Source of the DNA: Bacteroidota bacterium
Lineage (GTDB): Bacteria > Bacteroidota > Ignavibacteria > Kapaibacteriales > UBA2268
Direction: 5' to 3'
Assembly (NCBI GenBank): GCA_004322215.1
Contig: SCSM01000015.1
Span: forward strand, 23,687 to 87,686
Length of the DNA stretch: 64,000 nucleotides
This document shows, one piece after another, positions 1 through 7,973 of the stretch. A program made the position numbers and the translations under genes. Within the stretch, counting starts at the first letter, position 1, and every line of letters starts with the position of its first letter. The notes beneath the pieces are model-generated. The model was not told the DNA's origin. It was given only the letters and a program-made list of their open reading frames with translations, and did no database searches.

Positions 1-89
1 GTTTTGGTAGTTATCATCTTAATTGGTTTAAAGATGAGGTATAATAAACTCAAAAAGATATAATCAATTATTTTAGAACTTCAAAACCT

Positions 90-196
90 AATACATCAAA
101 ATTTTGCTATAATTTCTATATATTATTCTAATACCTATAATAAACAACCATCACTAAATGCTTGGGTATTTACCAAATTCAAAATTTTGATGTATT
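90..196. repeat. Inverted repeat at left edge, downstream of the polymerase-like gene
   Basis: A 17-base arm AATACATCAAAATTTTG at 90-106 is matched by its exact reverse complement at 180-196. The motif TATTATTCTAATA also recurs directly at 121-133 and 193-205. The rest of 1-218 is AT-rich with no gene seen. It lies just past the stop of the leftward gene at 219-1775, so it may be a transcription end structure, though a 73-base loop is large for that. Confidence 0.5.
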
Positions 197-218
197 ATTC
201 TAATATCTCAACTTCACT

Positions 219-1775
219 TTAACTCTTCCTTTTCGTTTTAAACAACTTTTCAAACGTCTCTGAACTGACAGTTGTAATTGTGTGTTCTCGTTCATCCTGA
301 CTAACGGTGTCGTTTATTTTAAACGTTTTTAAACATTGAGTATGTGAATTATTCTCTGAATTTTCATTTACAATTTCCGGGTGATAAGTATTACTATTGA
401 ACTCATACAAATATAGCTTTTTCTCTTGTTCCTCTATATTATGGAACTCAAGTTTTAAAGGTAAACGAATACCATGTAATCTATAGCCGACTTCGAGTAT
501 TTTATTTCTTGTTTTAATTACATCTTCAATTGAAGGGTCAAATATCATGATTGAATCATGTATAGTTGCATAGAACATATTTTCTGGCATTTCTTTCAAT
601 AATGTGTGAATCCATATTTCTGATTCCATTTTCTGTATTCTTTTAGCAAGTTCAGAACCACCAGGGTTAATCCAATTAACAGGATGATTTTCTAACAATT
701 CTAATCTTTGTTTTTCGGTTATCAGTGCCTTAAAGAATTTAGGATAAGCAGTCGAACAATATTTAGCAAATTTTCTTATCTCCTGTATTTTATCGTTACC
801 GTCTTTAAACTTTAGAGTATAAGCACCATTACTTTTTGTAAAAAGGAGTGTGTCCATTATTCTTTGTTTAACCCACTCTCTTGTTTCATTCATATCATGT
901 GCAATAGTGTCATACAATAAACCTGATAAACAAAGCTGTTTTACTTCGGGTTCTATTTCGTATTTATTACTTTCCAAATACAAACAGAGCATCAACGGTT
1001 GCGTATTAGAGCCATCAATTTCAATTTTCTTGTTTAGAACCATTCCTGAACATATATCTTGTATATAAAGAAATTTTCTTAGTGCCTTTGGAAAAGATGT
1101 CAAGACTGTATTAAACCTTGAATTTGACAACGAAACAGACAAATTATGCAAGAAACCATGATGTATCTTATTAACTGAATCTAAATAGTAATTTACCTTT
1201 ACCATGATATTCTTTTGTTGGTTTTTAGGCTTTTTATCATTTTCTTCAACCCATATCGGCTCTTGTTCAGTTATCCATTTATCAGCTTCTTCCTTATCAA
1301 TAAACAGACATTGTAGGTTATCGTATTGCTGATGTAAGTAGGGTTTTAATTTTAGATACCTGTTCTTATAGAACTTTTGCTTGATATTAATTATCTTCTT
1401 GATTACTCCCTTGTATTTGTATGGATAGATGATAGATCTTTCAAAGAAGTATTTATCTGCAAGCTTGAACTGATATGACCTATTACCGGGTGAATAGAAA
1501 CCTGATTTTTCAATTATACCTAATTGAATCAATCTCTCAACAGATTTGATGTAATAATCGGAAGAAAAGATTGCACGCAATAAGTCAGAATGATAGCCAA
1601 TTGCAGGATTCTGTTCTTCAGTGTCTTTGTAGATATGGTTTTGCAGTTTCAAATGCGTGATAAACAAAAGTGCATTTTCAAGAAGTTTAGGGTTTTTGAA
1701 CGTAATATCATTTTTTAAAATAGCCATGATACTATCTGGCACAATGGCTGCGAAATTAGTGTTTTCATAGAACAT
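219..1775 (-). CDS. Mobile-element protein with possible DNA-polymerase-like palm motifs
   Basis: No family can be named with certainty. The 518-residue protein starts with a helical, possibly winged-helix region (about 25-100). It then has a segment IEIDGSNTQP around D254, which recalls motif A of family A polymerases (Asp followed by a small residue, then the thumb-side helix). A later ATIHDSIMI around H406-D407 recalls motif C (HD). Both sit at the spacing expected of a palm domain, and a basic helix (K303/R305) lies between. These resemblances are weak and the fingers motif is not clear. It shares strand with the integrase at 2934-4127 and belongs to the integrated element, so a replication role is plausible but inferred. 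The C-terminal 60 residues are polar and low in complexity. Confidence 0.6.
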   Translation of the reverse strand: MFYENTNFAAIVPDSIMAILKNDITFKNPKLLENALLFITHLKLQNHIYKDTEEQNPAIGYHSDLLRAIFSSDYYIKSVERLIQLGIIEKSGFYSPGNRSYQFKLADKYFFERSIIYPYKYKGVIKKIINIKQKFYKNRYLKLKPYLHQQYDNLQCLFIDKEEADKWITEQEPIWVEENDKKPKNQQKNIMVKVNYYLDSVNKIHHGFLHNLSVSLSNSRFNTVLTSFPKALRKFLYIQDICSGMVLNKKIEIDGSNTQPLMLCLYLESNKYEIEPEVKQLCLSGLLYDTIAHDMNETREWVKQRIMDTLLFTKSNGAYTLKFKDGNDKIQEIRKFAKYCSTAYPKFFKALITEKQRLELLENHPVNWINPGGSELAKRIQKMESEIWIHTLLKEMPENMFYATIHDSIMIFDPSIEDVIKTRNKILEVGYRLHGIRLPLKLEFHNIEEQEKKLYLYEFNSNTYHPEIVNENSENNSHTQCLKTFKINDTVSQDEREHTITTVSSETFEKLFKTKRKS

Positions 1776-1858
1776 GATTTGTTTTCTTTTTTTTAAATTA
1801 TCTTCTTCTTTATATATTCTTTTCTTAAAAGAAATATCAATTGAAGCATGATATTTTG

Positions 1859-1980
1859 AAAAAACGAAGACATATAGGTACAGGAGATTCGGAAGGTTAT
1901 CTATAATATCAACTTCAATAAGCAGTAGTAAACATAAGGCAACTTTAGTTACTTACTATCTATATATGCCTTCGTTTTTT
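1859..1980. repeat. Long-arm inverted repeat upstream of the polymerase-like gene
   Basis: AAAAAACGAAG plus ATATAG-type sequence at 1859-1877 is matched in reverse complement at 1960-1980, with one or two differences and an ~80-base loop. Two short palindromes lie close by: TTTCTTAAAAGAAA near 1821 and ATTCTTTTTAAAGAAT near 1990. The 382-base gap 1776-2157 shows no gene. The position upstream of the leftward gene 219-1775 suggests a regulatory or replication-related region of the element, but nothing in the sequence proves this. Confidence 0.4.
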
Positions 1981-2157
1981 GGGTAGTTATTCTTTTTAAA
2001 GAATGAATATTATGCTCATACTTCAATTATACAAGAGCCATTAAACAATTTTCCCGTATTGATATGATGATAAATTAGATAAACTACCAAGTCATTGACA
2101 ACTATTAATAAGAAGTGTACAATGGAATAAAATTTGTATCAATGCTTTCTTGTAAGG

Positions 2158-2667
2158 CTAATCAGTAGATTTATCAGAATAATCGGAAACTAATAATTTA
2201 AAAGATTCATCAATTATTTTGTCGGCTTGTTCCTCATTGAATTCTCCATTCAAAGTAATTTCGACAGACTTTTCGCTGTCCTTTATTCTTAAACATATAC
2301 TTTGGGTTTTGTCAGATATTTTGCCGTCTGAATCAATTTTTTTTATTGGCAATTTTACTACGCTTTTCCAGAGAAATTTAATTCCTTTTTTTAATATATC
2401 ATAAGCAAGATTGACAGTAAGACCACCAAAAATAAGTTCAATATAATGTTGATTAAAGTATAAAATAATATCTGAAATTTCTATACCACTAAAGCAGTAA
2501 TGTTGTTTTGTTAATTTTTCTCTAATGATAATTATATCAAGTTGTTTATCAAGTTCTAACTTCATAAAGTCATCAATCAATTCTTCGGGTATGTAGTCCT
2601 GATAAACGATATTCAGACATTGTTTCATAGTATATCTATCTTTGTTGAAGAAATGTTTATGTTGCAA
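2158..2667 (-). CDS. Hypothetical protein of the integrated element
   Basis: This 169-residue protein was not recognised. It has an N-terminal helical acidic part, a hydrophobic stretch around residues 70-100 (YIELIFGGLTVNLAYDILKK) that might be a single membrane-associated helix, and a C-terminal acidic tail. No signal peptide or catalytic motif is visible. It lies between the integrase and the polymerase-like gene on the same strand, in very AT-rich DNA, so it is most likely element cargo. A second possible start is the Met at residue 14. Confidence 0.5.
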   Translation of the reverse strand: MQHKHFFNKDRYTMKQCLNIVYQDYIPEELIDDFMKLELDKQLDIIIIREKLTKQHYCFSGIEISDIILYFNQHYIELIFGGLTVNLAYDILKKGIKFLWKSVVKLPIKKIDSDGKISDKTQSICLRIKDSEKSVEITLNGEFNEEQADKIIDESFKLLVSDYSDKSTD

Positions 2668-2933
2668 TAAGTTTTATTAATTGGTTATTTTACCAGATTA
2701 TTATTTTTTAACTTATGTGTCTTCATCATTATCAACACTTTAATTCTATAAAGTATCATATCTATTATTTCTTTCATTCTTTTTATTCATTCTACTTCTA
2801 AGAATCAAAATTAGTATAAATATTATTTGGAAGCAAAAACTATTAATGATTTCAAATATTAAACTTAAAAATAGAATATTTGCTAATTGAAAGATACCTC
2901 GATTGACAAATTATTAATAAAATATGGTGGTAA

Positions 2934-4127
2934 TCATGTCTGAATGCTTGGTTTTGATTTTTTCTTCTTTTCCAACTCTTTTTTCTTCAAATCTTCTTCT
3001 GTTATCTCGATATTAATAATATCAGCTACCTCATCTTTTTTCTTGCTTATCAGGTTTGCATAAATTTCTGTTATAGCAACAGATGAATGCCCCATTATTT
3101 TTGACACTGTATAAATATCAACACCCCGCGATAATGCCAGGGTTGCCCAAGTATGACGGGAAACATGGAAGTGGATATACTTTTGTATTCCGGCTTCAAT
3201 TGCAATTTCTCTTAATTTATCATTGATAAAAGATTTTGATTTTGGTAAATTAAATACAAAGATGTCTGAAGGATGTTTTTCTTTTTGCTTATTATAAATA
3301 TCAATTGCTAATCTTGATAACTTAATGTTCGACACACCTTTTGTTTTTTGTTGTCTGAAATAGAGGTAGGCATCATTTTCTTTATTAAAATTAACATTTT
3401 TAAACTCTAATGCTCTTATATCACCCAATCTCAACGAGGTCTGTGAAGAAAAAATAAAAGCGTTTTTAATATCACTATATTTTGTATCAACCATAATAAA
3501 TTTCTTGAGTTCATCTTCATTTAAGAATTCTCTTTTGGATTCAATCCCTTTAATACGAATTTTACTTGCGGGATTTGTTGGTATAATATTATCACTGACA
3601 GCACGATTAAGGGTAGCTGCGAAAACGGTCATATAAGTTTTAGCAGTTTGATTTACTAATTTATTCTTTCCAACTAAGTCTAAGAGATACTCTCTGAACT
3701 TCATGCAAAATTTTGTATTGATTGAACTAAAATTCAAGTAGCTACTTTTAGTTTGTATTTTTACAAATTCTTCTAATTTTCTTAATGCTCCATTATATGA
3801 AGGGAGTTTATTTTTATTACTTATATTTTTAAAATAATCTAAAAAGTCTGCATCAGTGATTTTCTTATTCAATTTAAAATTGTTTTTATCTCCGAGATAC
3901 TCCTGTTCGAGCATATCACGTTTTAGTTCTGCTTCATATAATACCCTTTTATCTTCTTTAGTAATGAACTCTTTACCGCTTACTTTCAAATTAAGAAATG
4001 TACGTTGCCGTTCCTTGTCTATATTATATTCAACATACAAACTAAAACCTTCGGGTAAATTATTGAGATGAATTTTCCCTTTCTTACTTTGATTTAATCT
4101 TTTAATTTCGTCCTTTAGTTTTGGCAT
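2934..4127 (-). CDS. Tyrosine recombinase / phage-type integrase
   Basis: The 397-residue protein has the usual order for Bacteroidota element integrases: an N-terminal arm-binding domain, a SAM-like core-binding domain (about 90-190) and a C-terminal catalytic domain. Catalytic residues are visible: the first Arg in TSLRLGDIRALEF, HVSRHTWAT (His-x-x-Arg), GHSS and the nucleophile Tyr in TEIYANL. The C-terminal tail is Lys-rich. The gene starts 224 bases from a displaced tRNA-Leu 3' end at 4351-4407, the normal place for an integrase that uses a tRNA gene as attachment site. It should catalyse excision and integration of the element to its left. Confidence 0.93.
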   Translation of the reverse strand: MPKLKDEIKRLNQSKKGKIHLNNLPEGFSLYVEYNIDKERQRTFLNLKVSGKEFITKEDKRVLYEAELKRDMLEQEYLGDKNNFKLNKKITDADFLDYFKNISNKNKLPSYNGALRKLEEFVKIQTKSSYLNFSSINTKFCMKFREYLLDLVGKNKLVNQTAKTYMTVFAATLNRAVSDNIIPTNPASKIRIKGIESKREFLNEDELKKFIMVDTKYSDIKNAFIFSSQTSLRLGDIRALEFKNVNFNKENDAYLYFRQQKTKGVSNIKLSRLAIDIYNKQKEKHPSDIFVFNLPKSKSFINDKLREIAIEAGIQKYIHFHVSRHTWATLALSRGVDIYTVSKIMGHSSVAITEIYANLISKKKDEVADIINIEITEEDLKKKELEKKKKSKPSIQT

Positions 4128-4208
4128 ATTTAGTTATTTTTTTTATATATATGTAATGAATTTATATTTACAAAAATAATGAGTTTTTAACTAAGGAACA
4201 ATAGTTAA

Positions 4209-4228
4209 ACATACATTTACATACATTT
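4209..4228. repeat. Direct repeat ACATACATTT x2 between integrase and att site
   Basis: Two abutting copies of the 10-mer ACATACATTT lie between the integrase start and the tRNA-Leu fragment. Paired short direct repeats here are what arm-type integrase sites look like, but the function is only inferred. The rest of 4128-4350 is AT-rich with no gene seen. Confidence 0.3.
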
Positions 4229-4350
4229 AAAATAATAATAAAATGATGCTAATAGAAAGTGAATATTTATCAATATCAGTAAGTAATTGAATTACAATAA
4301 TAATAAATAATAATGTATTTCTATATCGAACATTATGTTTTTACAGTTTA

Positions 4351-4407
4351 CTAATTTCAGGGTGTAGTGAGAGAACTCTCGTGCAGGTTCGACTCCTGTT
4401 CCGGGCA
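4351..4407 (+). other. Right attachment site: 3' part of a tRNA-Leu gene
   Basis: The segment reads as the 3' half of a tRNA-Leu. It has an anticodon-loop remnant with TTCAGG, a long variable arm (TGAGAGAACTCTCG), a T arm GCAGGTTCGACTCCTGT, and the acceptor strand TCCGGGC with discriminator A. The 5' half (acceptor GCCCGGA, D arm) is missing upstream, where the DNA is AT-rich element sequence. A terminator-like hairpin follows at once. A displaced tRNA 3' end next to a tyrosine integrase is the classical attR arrangement, so the intact tRNA-Leu should lie at the other end of the element, left of the window. Confidence 0.75.
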
Positions 4408-4422
4408 CTGAATTGAAAAATA

Positions 4423-4448
4423 AGACACTTGCGAGTGTCTTTTTTTCG
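4423..4448 (+). terminator. Intrinsic terminator after tRNA-Leu fragment
   Basis: AGACACT at 4423-4429 and AGTGTCT at 4434-4440 form a 7-bp stem with a TGCG loop, followed by a run of T. It stands 16 bases after the tRNA 3' end, which fits the original terminator of the tRNA-Leu gene, displaced with the fragment. Confidence 0.75.
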
Positions 4449-4536
4449 TTATTGATGAAGTCGGAAAAACATGTCCAAGTACAAACCACGTACAAATCTG
4501 AAATAGTTTAAGAAAATCATTGTTCTACTCTTGGCT

Positions 4537-4566
4537 GATTCAATAGTCAACGTTAATTAGGACAGC
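4537..4566 (-). mobile_element. Solo terminal repeat of an IS3-like element
   Basis: Read on the minus strand this begins GCTGTCCTAATTAACGTTGA and matches 27 of 30 positions of the sequence at 49079-49108. There, the same sequence precedes a truncated orfA-like start. No transposase remains here, so this is a solo end or a relic. Confidence 0.5.
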
Positions 4567-4589
4567 GTAATTATTCATTAATCATAATT

Positions 4590-5483
4590 TTATCGCATAG
4601 GTCTGAAGGCAGTCGAGTTGAGGTATTCCCTGTGCCTCATGTCCAAAATCTCGTCAACAGGTATATTTTCGAGCAATGAATATTTCTCGGCAAGTGGTTT
4701 CATCTTGATTCCGATGTCGGATATGCAGTAATAAAGCAGAATGCATAATTCGAAATTCGAGAGATGGTCGTGGAAAAGATTAGTGTATAGCCATTTGTTT
4801 TTGATTTCGCTCGAATCGATGAATTTGATGATGTTATGTACATTCCTGAGGTAATGCCCCAGCACTTCTTGGTGGCGGTTGAAAAAGTTCAGGAATGCTT
4901 CGTTGATTGTTCCTTGTATATCCTCTTTATCGGGAAATGTACCGCCGACTATTTCTATGTGATTCGAGAAAATGTATTTGAAATCATTATAGAACTGGAA
5001 AAAGCATTGCCTGCCGACTATTCTTCTTTCCGTGTTGGTTACGACATCATACTGTTCGATTGTAATATTATTAACAATGTCATTATGCAGTGTAATCAAC
5101 TGGAAAAATGTGTTTTCGAATGTCTGGATGAAAAGAGTCTGGTTTTGAGCTCTGAGTTGCTGTGTCTGCTCGATGACTTCCTGGCGGTTCAGCTCGAGCT
5201 CGTGTCTTTGGGATTTTAGTTCCATTCTCTGGAAGCGGAGTGCTTCGTAAAAAAGAATAACTCCTGCTAAAGCCCATAGTGTGCCGACAGTTCCTTCGAG
5301 CAATTGACCCAAAGCACCGAGCTTGTTGTCCTGGATGTCGCTAATCCAGTTGAACACGAAAATATCGAGTGAGAACAAAATGAAAATTATTAAAATGATG
5401 ACAATACCTATCCATATAAGAGATATTGAAAATCCCTCATACGAAAATACTGCCGACGGTTGTTTTTTCTTTTTTTCAAACAT
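4590..5483 (-). CDS. AbiC-type abortive infection membrane protein (putAbiC family)
   Basis: The 297-residue protein has two N-terminal transmembrane helices (about 18-46 and 60-82). A charged coiled coil follows (about 85-115, repeated RxELxxQ-type residues), then a cytoplasmic helical domain with FENTFFQLITLHNDIVNNI and VLGHYLRNVHNIIKFI. This architecture and these blocks match the putative phage abortive infection (AbiC-like) family. It should act as a membrane-anchored antiphage protein that shuts down or kills infected cells. It sits just outside the tRNA-Leu attachment site and beside an IS remnant, a typical defence-gene location. The call is by family resemblance, without a search. 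Confidence 0.75.
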   Translation of the reverse strand: MFEKKKKQPSAVFSYEGFSISLIWIGIVIILIIFILFSLDIFVFNWISDIQDNKLGALGQLLEGTVGTLWALAGVILFYEALRFQRMELKSQRHELELNRQEVIEQTQQLRAQNQTLFIQTFENTFFQLITLHNDIVNNITIEQYDVVTNTERRIVGRQCFFQFYNDFKYIFSNHIEIVGGTFPDKEDIQGTINEAFLNFFNRHQEVLGHYLRNVHNIIKFIDSSEIKNKWLYTNLFHDHLSNFELCILLYYCISDIGIKMKPLAEKYSLLENIPVDEILDMRHREYLNSTAFRPMR

Positions 5484-5613
5484 TGATATATCATTATAAT
5501 GATTGTAAGCAAAGTTAATAAATTTTAGAATAAATCGGCAATAAATATTTTGTGTATTAAAGCAAAAAAAAGATTATTTTTCGTCTTTGTAATTTTATAA
5601 GCGAGATAATAAA

Positions 5614-7053
5614 ATGTTAGAAAATTTAAAACAAATATCGCCTGTAATCTGGGAAATCGGAATTGGTGCAAAGGACTTTATGAATGTGCCTGCCCGAATC
5701 TTTGCCAGCGAAGACATGCTCGGGCTCGTTGACAGGGACAGGACTATTCACCAGTTAATTAATGTAACGAGTTTGCCGGGAATCATTTCGTATGCAATGG
5801 TTATGCCGGATGCACACGAAGGATACGGATTTCCTATCGGTGCAGTGGCAGCAACTGATTTGAGCAATGGGGTAATCTCGCCTGGTGGAATCGGGTATGA
5901 CATCAACTGCGGTATCCGGCTTCTCAAATCGAATCTCAGCTATGATGATATAAAAAGCAGGATTGACCTTGTTGCAAAGGAAATCAACAGGTATGTTCCT
6001 TCAGGTGTAGGCAAAGCAGGACGTCTCCAGTTGAGCAATGCAGATATGGAGAAAGTGCTGAATTACGGCTGCAAGTGGGCAGAGAGCATGCTTTATACGG
6101 AAGATAACGATTTGAAATTTATCGAATCGGGGGGCTGTCTCGAATCCGCAGATTCATCTAAGGTTTCGAGGAATGCAATAGACCGTGGCAGGGACCAGCT
6201 CGGAACTATGGGTGCGGGTAATCACTTTGTCGAAGTGAACAGGGTGCAGCAAATATTTGATGAAGAAATTGCCCGTGCTTACGGATTGTATGAGAATCAG
6301 ATTGTAATACAGATACACACCGGCTCACGCGGATTGGGGCACCAGGTCGCAACGGATTATATAAAGCAAATGCTTGCAATTGCCCCGCAATATGGAATCA
6401 CGCTCCCCGACAGGGAATTGTCTTGTGTGCCGGTTTCATCGCCGGAAGGTCAGTCATACTTTGCAGCTATGTCCGCATCTGCAAATTTTGCATGGACAAA
6501 CCGCCAGTTAATCACCTGGGAAATCCGCCAGCCATGGAAGAATATATTCGGGGAATCATCAGGGAAACTCGAAATTTTGTATGACGTAGCTCACAATATT
6601 GCAAAAATCGAGGAGCATACAGTCAATGGAGAAAAAAAGAAAGTGCTCGTCCACCGTAAAGGTGCAACAAGGGCATTTCCTGCCGGTCACCCGGAAGTTC
6701 CTCCTGAATACAGGAATGTAGGGCAGCCGGTGCTGATTCCCGGAAGCATGGGAACCGCATCTTATGTGCTTGCCGGAATGAAAGGGAGCATGGAACTCAG
6801 CTTCGGTTCAAGCTGCCACGGTTCGGGAAGAGTGATGTCGCGAACAGCAGCCAGGAAAAAGATTGACGGCGAAGAGTTGAGAGACGAACTTAATAGGATG
6901 GGAATAAATGTCCAGGCAGGTTCATTCAAGGGTTTGTCGGAAGAAGCACCTCAGGCATACAAGGATGTGGAATCGGTTGTGAATGTTGTAGAGGAAGCGG
7001 GAATAGCCAAAAAAGTTGTAAGATTAAAACCGCTTGCAGTGATTAAAGGATAA
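5614..7053 (+). CDS. rtcB: RNA-splicing ligase RtcB
   Basis: RtcB joins RNA 2',3'-cyclic phosphate (3'-phosphate) ends to 5'-OH ends, using GTP and Mn2+. At 479 residues it has normal length. The metal-binding block GGIGYDINCG holds the key Asp96 and Cys99. GAGNHFVEV, HTGSRGLGHQ and the guanylated-His block FGSSCHGSGR are intact, as are PGSMGTASYVLAG and the HKGATRAFPAGH region. It stands alone, with no archease or Rtc regulator nearby. A 28-bp palindrome separates it from the convergent DUF1573 gene. Such standalone ligases in bacteria repair tRNA and rRNA cut by stress or toxin nucleases. Confidence 0.97.
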   Translation: MLENLKQISPVIWEIGIGAKDFMNVPARIFASEDMLGLVDRDRTIHQLINVTSLPGIISYAMVMPDAHEGYGFPIGAVAATDLSNGVISPGGIGYDINCGIRLLKSNLSYDDIKSRIDLVAKEINRYVPSGVGKAGRLQLSNADMEKVLNYGCKWAESMLYTEDNDLKFIESGGCLESADSSKVSRNAIDRGRDQLGTMGAGNHFVEVNRVQQIFDEEIARAYGLYENQIVIQIHTGSRGLGHQVATDYIKQMLAIAPQYGITLPDRELSCVPVSSPEGQSYFAAMSASANFAWTNRQLITWEIRQPWKNIFGESSGKLEILYDVAHNIAKIEEHTVNGEKKKVLVHRKGATRAFPAGHPEVPPEYRNVGQPVLIPGSMGTASYVLAGMKGSMELSFGSSCHGSGRVMSRTAARKKIDGEELRDELNRMGINVQAGSFKGLSEEAPQAYKDVESVVNVVEEAGIAKKVVRLKPLAVIKG

Positions 7054-7057
7054 TGAA

Positions 7058-7085
7058 GCAGGGGCAATTCATGGATTGCCCCTGC
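7058..7085. terminator. Perfect palindrome, bidirectional terminator / dispersed repeat
   Basis: GCAGGGGCAAT at 7058-7068 and ATTGCCCCTGC at 7075-7085 pair exactly around a 6-base centre. It stands between the convergent rtcB and DUF1573 genes, so it can end both transcripts. The same GGGGCAATTC-type palindrome recurs at 7903-7926 and 51686-51714. Confidence 0.6.
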
Positions 7086-7105
7086 GATATTTCAAAAAAA
7101 GAAAT

Positions 7106-7825
7106 TTATTTCTGTATTGAATTGATTTTTACTGTGTCATTGACAACGCTGCTGCCCTGGATTGTGATTTCAGGATATTCGGGATGAGAAGTCCTCATCT
7201 TCAATATACAACCGAAATAACCTTTATTTTTAGGCGTTACAGTAGCAACAATTTCATATTCCTCATGCGGTTTAAGAGTCAGTTCTTTCGGTATTTTTAC
7301 TTTAACATAATCGGGAGCTACGGATATATCGGCAAAAGTAACTGTTTGGGAAGAGTTGTTTTTCAATACAACTTTCGATGTTGATTCGGTTCCCAATTTC
7401 ATATCATCGAAGCTGAAATATTGAGCCGGTGATACTTCAATATCAACCTGAACCTCTGCCTTGAGATAAAGGTTAACATTCGGTTTTGCAGGGTCGTTCG
7501 ATTCGATGAAAACGGTTTTAACAACTGGTCCTGACTTTGCGGCAACATTGAGGCGAACATCGAGATTAGCCGTTTGACCGGGTTCAAGTTCTTTCTTATC
7601 GAGAAGAACCGCAGTACAGCCGCAAGAAGGTCTGACATTACTAATCATCAATTTTTGATTTCCTGCATTCTTCAGTTCGATAGTAGCTTTTAGAGGTGAT
7701 TGTTTCGGAGAAACCATATTCCAATTGTATGAATCTCCGCCGACAATTTCGAGATTAGGTTGCGCGTTTGCACATAAAACGGGAAGAATACCCATTAATA
7801 ATAAAATATTGATAAATCTCTTCAT
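7106..7825 (-). CDS. Secreted DUF1573 domain protein
   Basis: The 239-residue protein starts with a signal peptide (MKRFINILLLMGILPVLCANA). An Ig-like DUF1573 domain follows, with the hallmark VRPSCGCTAVLLDKKELEPG and a second ASPM/PapD-like beta domain (about 130-225). DUF1573 proteins are abundant in Bacteroidota and are thought to be periplasmic or outer-membrane-associated binding proteins; the ligand is unknown. It is monocistronic and convergent to rtcB. Confidence 0.85.
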   Translation of the reverse strand: MKRFINILLLMGILPVLCANAQPNLEIVGGDSYNWNMVSPKQSPLKATIELKNAGNQKLMISNVRPSCGCTAVLLDKKELEPGQTANLDVRLNVAAKSGPVVKTVFIESNDPAKPNVNLYLKAEVQVDIEVSPAQYFSFDDMKLGTESTSKVVLKNNSSQTVTFADISVAPDYVKVKIPKELTLKPHEEYEIVATVTPKNKGYFGCILKMRTSHPEYPEITIQGSSVVNDTVKINSIQK

Positions 7826-7902
7826 GTAAAACCTAAATTAATTTTTACTTAATTAATATAACAAATTACGAATAATGCTCATTAATTATTGTGAAAATGA
7901 AA

Positions 7903-7964
7903 AGGGGCAATAAATGAATTGCCCCTGCATTTTTGTTGTTAGTTAGGGCAATTCATTAATGCCC
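7903..7964. repeat. Two tandem GGGCAATTC-type palindromes
   Basis: AGGGGCAA / TTGCCCCT pair across 7903-7926, and a weaker copy with GGGCAATTC and AATGCCC lies at 7946-7964. They sit just downstream of the metalloprotease stop and belong to the dispersed palindrome family also at 7058 and 51686. They may end the protease transcript. Confidence 0.5.
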
Positions 7965-7973
7965 GTACAATTT

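Noticed and set aside
4292..4495. 67-aa minus-strand ORF
   Set aside because: It overlaps the tRNA-Leu fragment and its terminator and reads as chance sequence.
5083..5277. Small ORF in the AbiC-like gene
   Set aside because: Out-of-frame shadow of the membrane and coiled-coil region.
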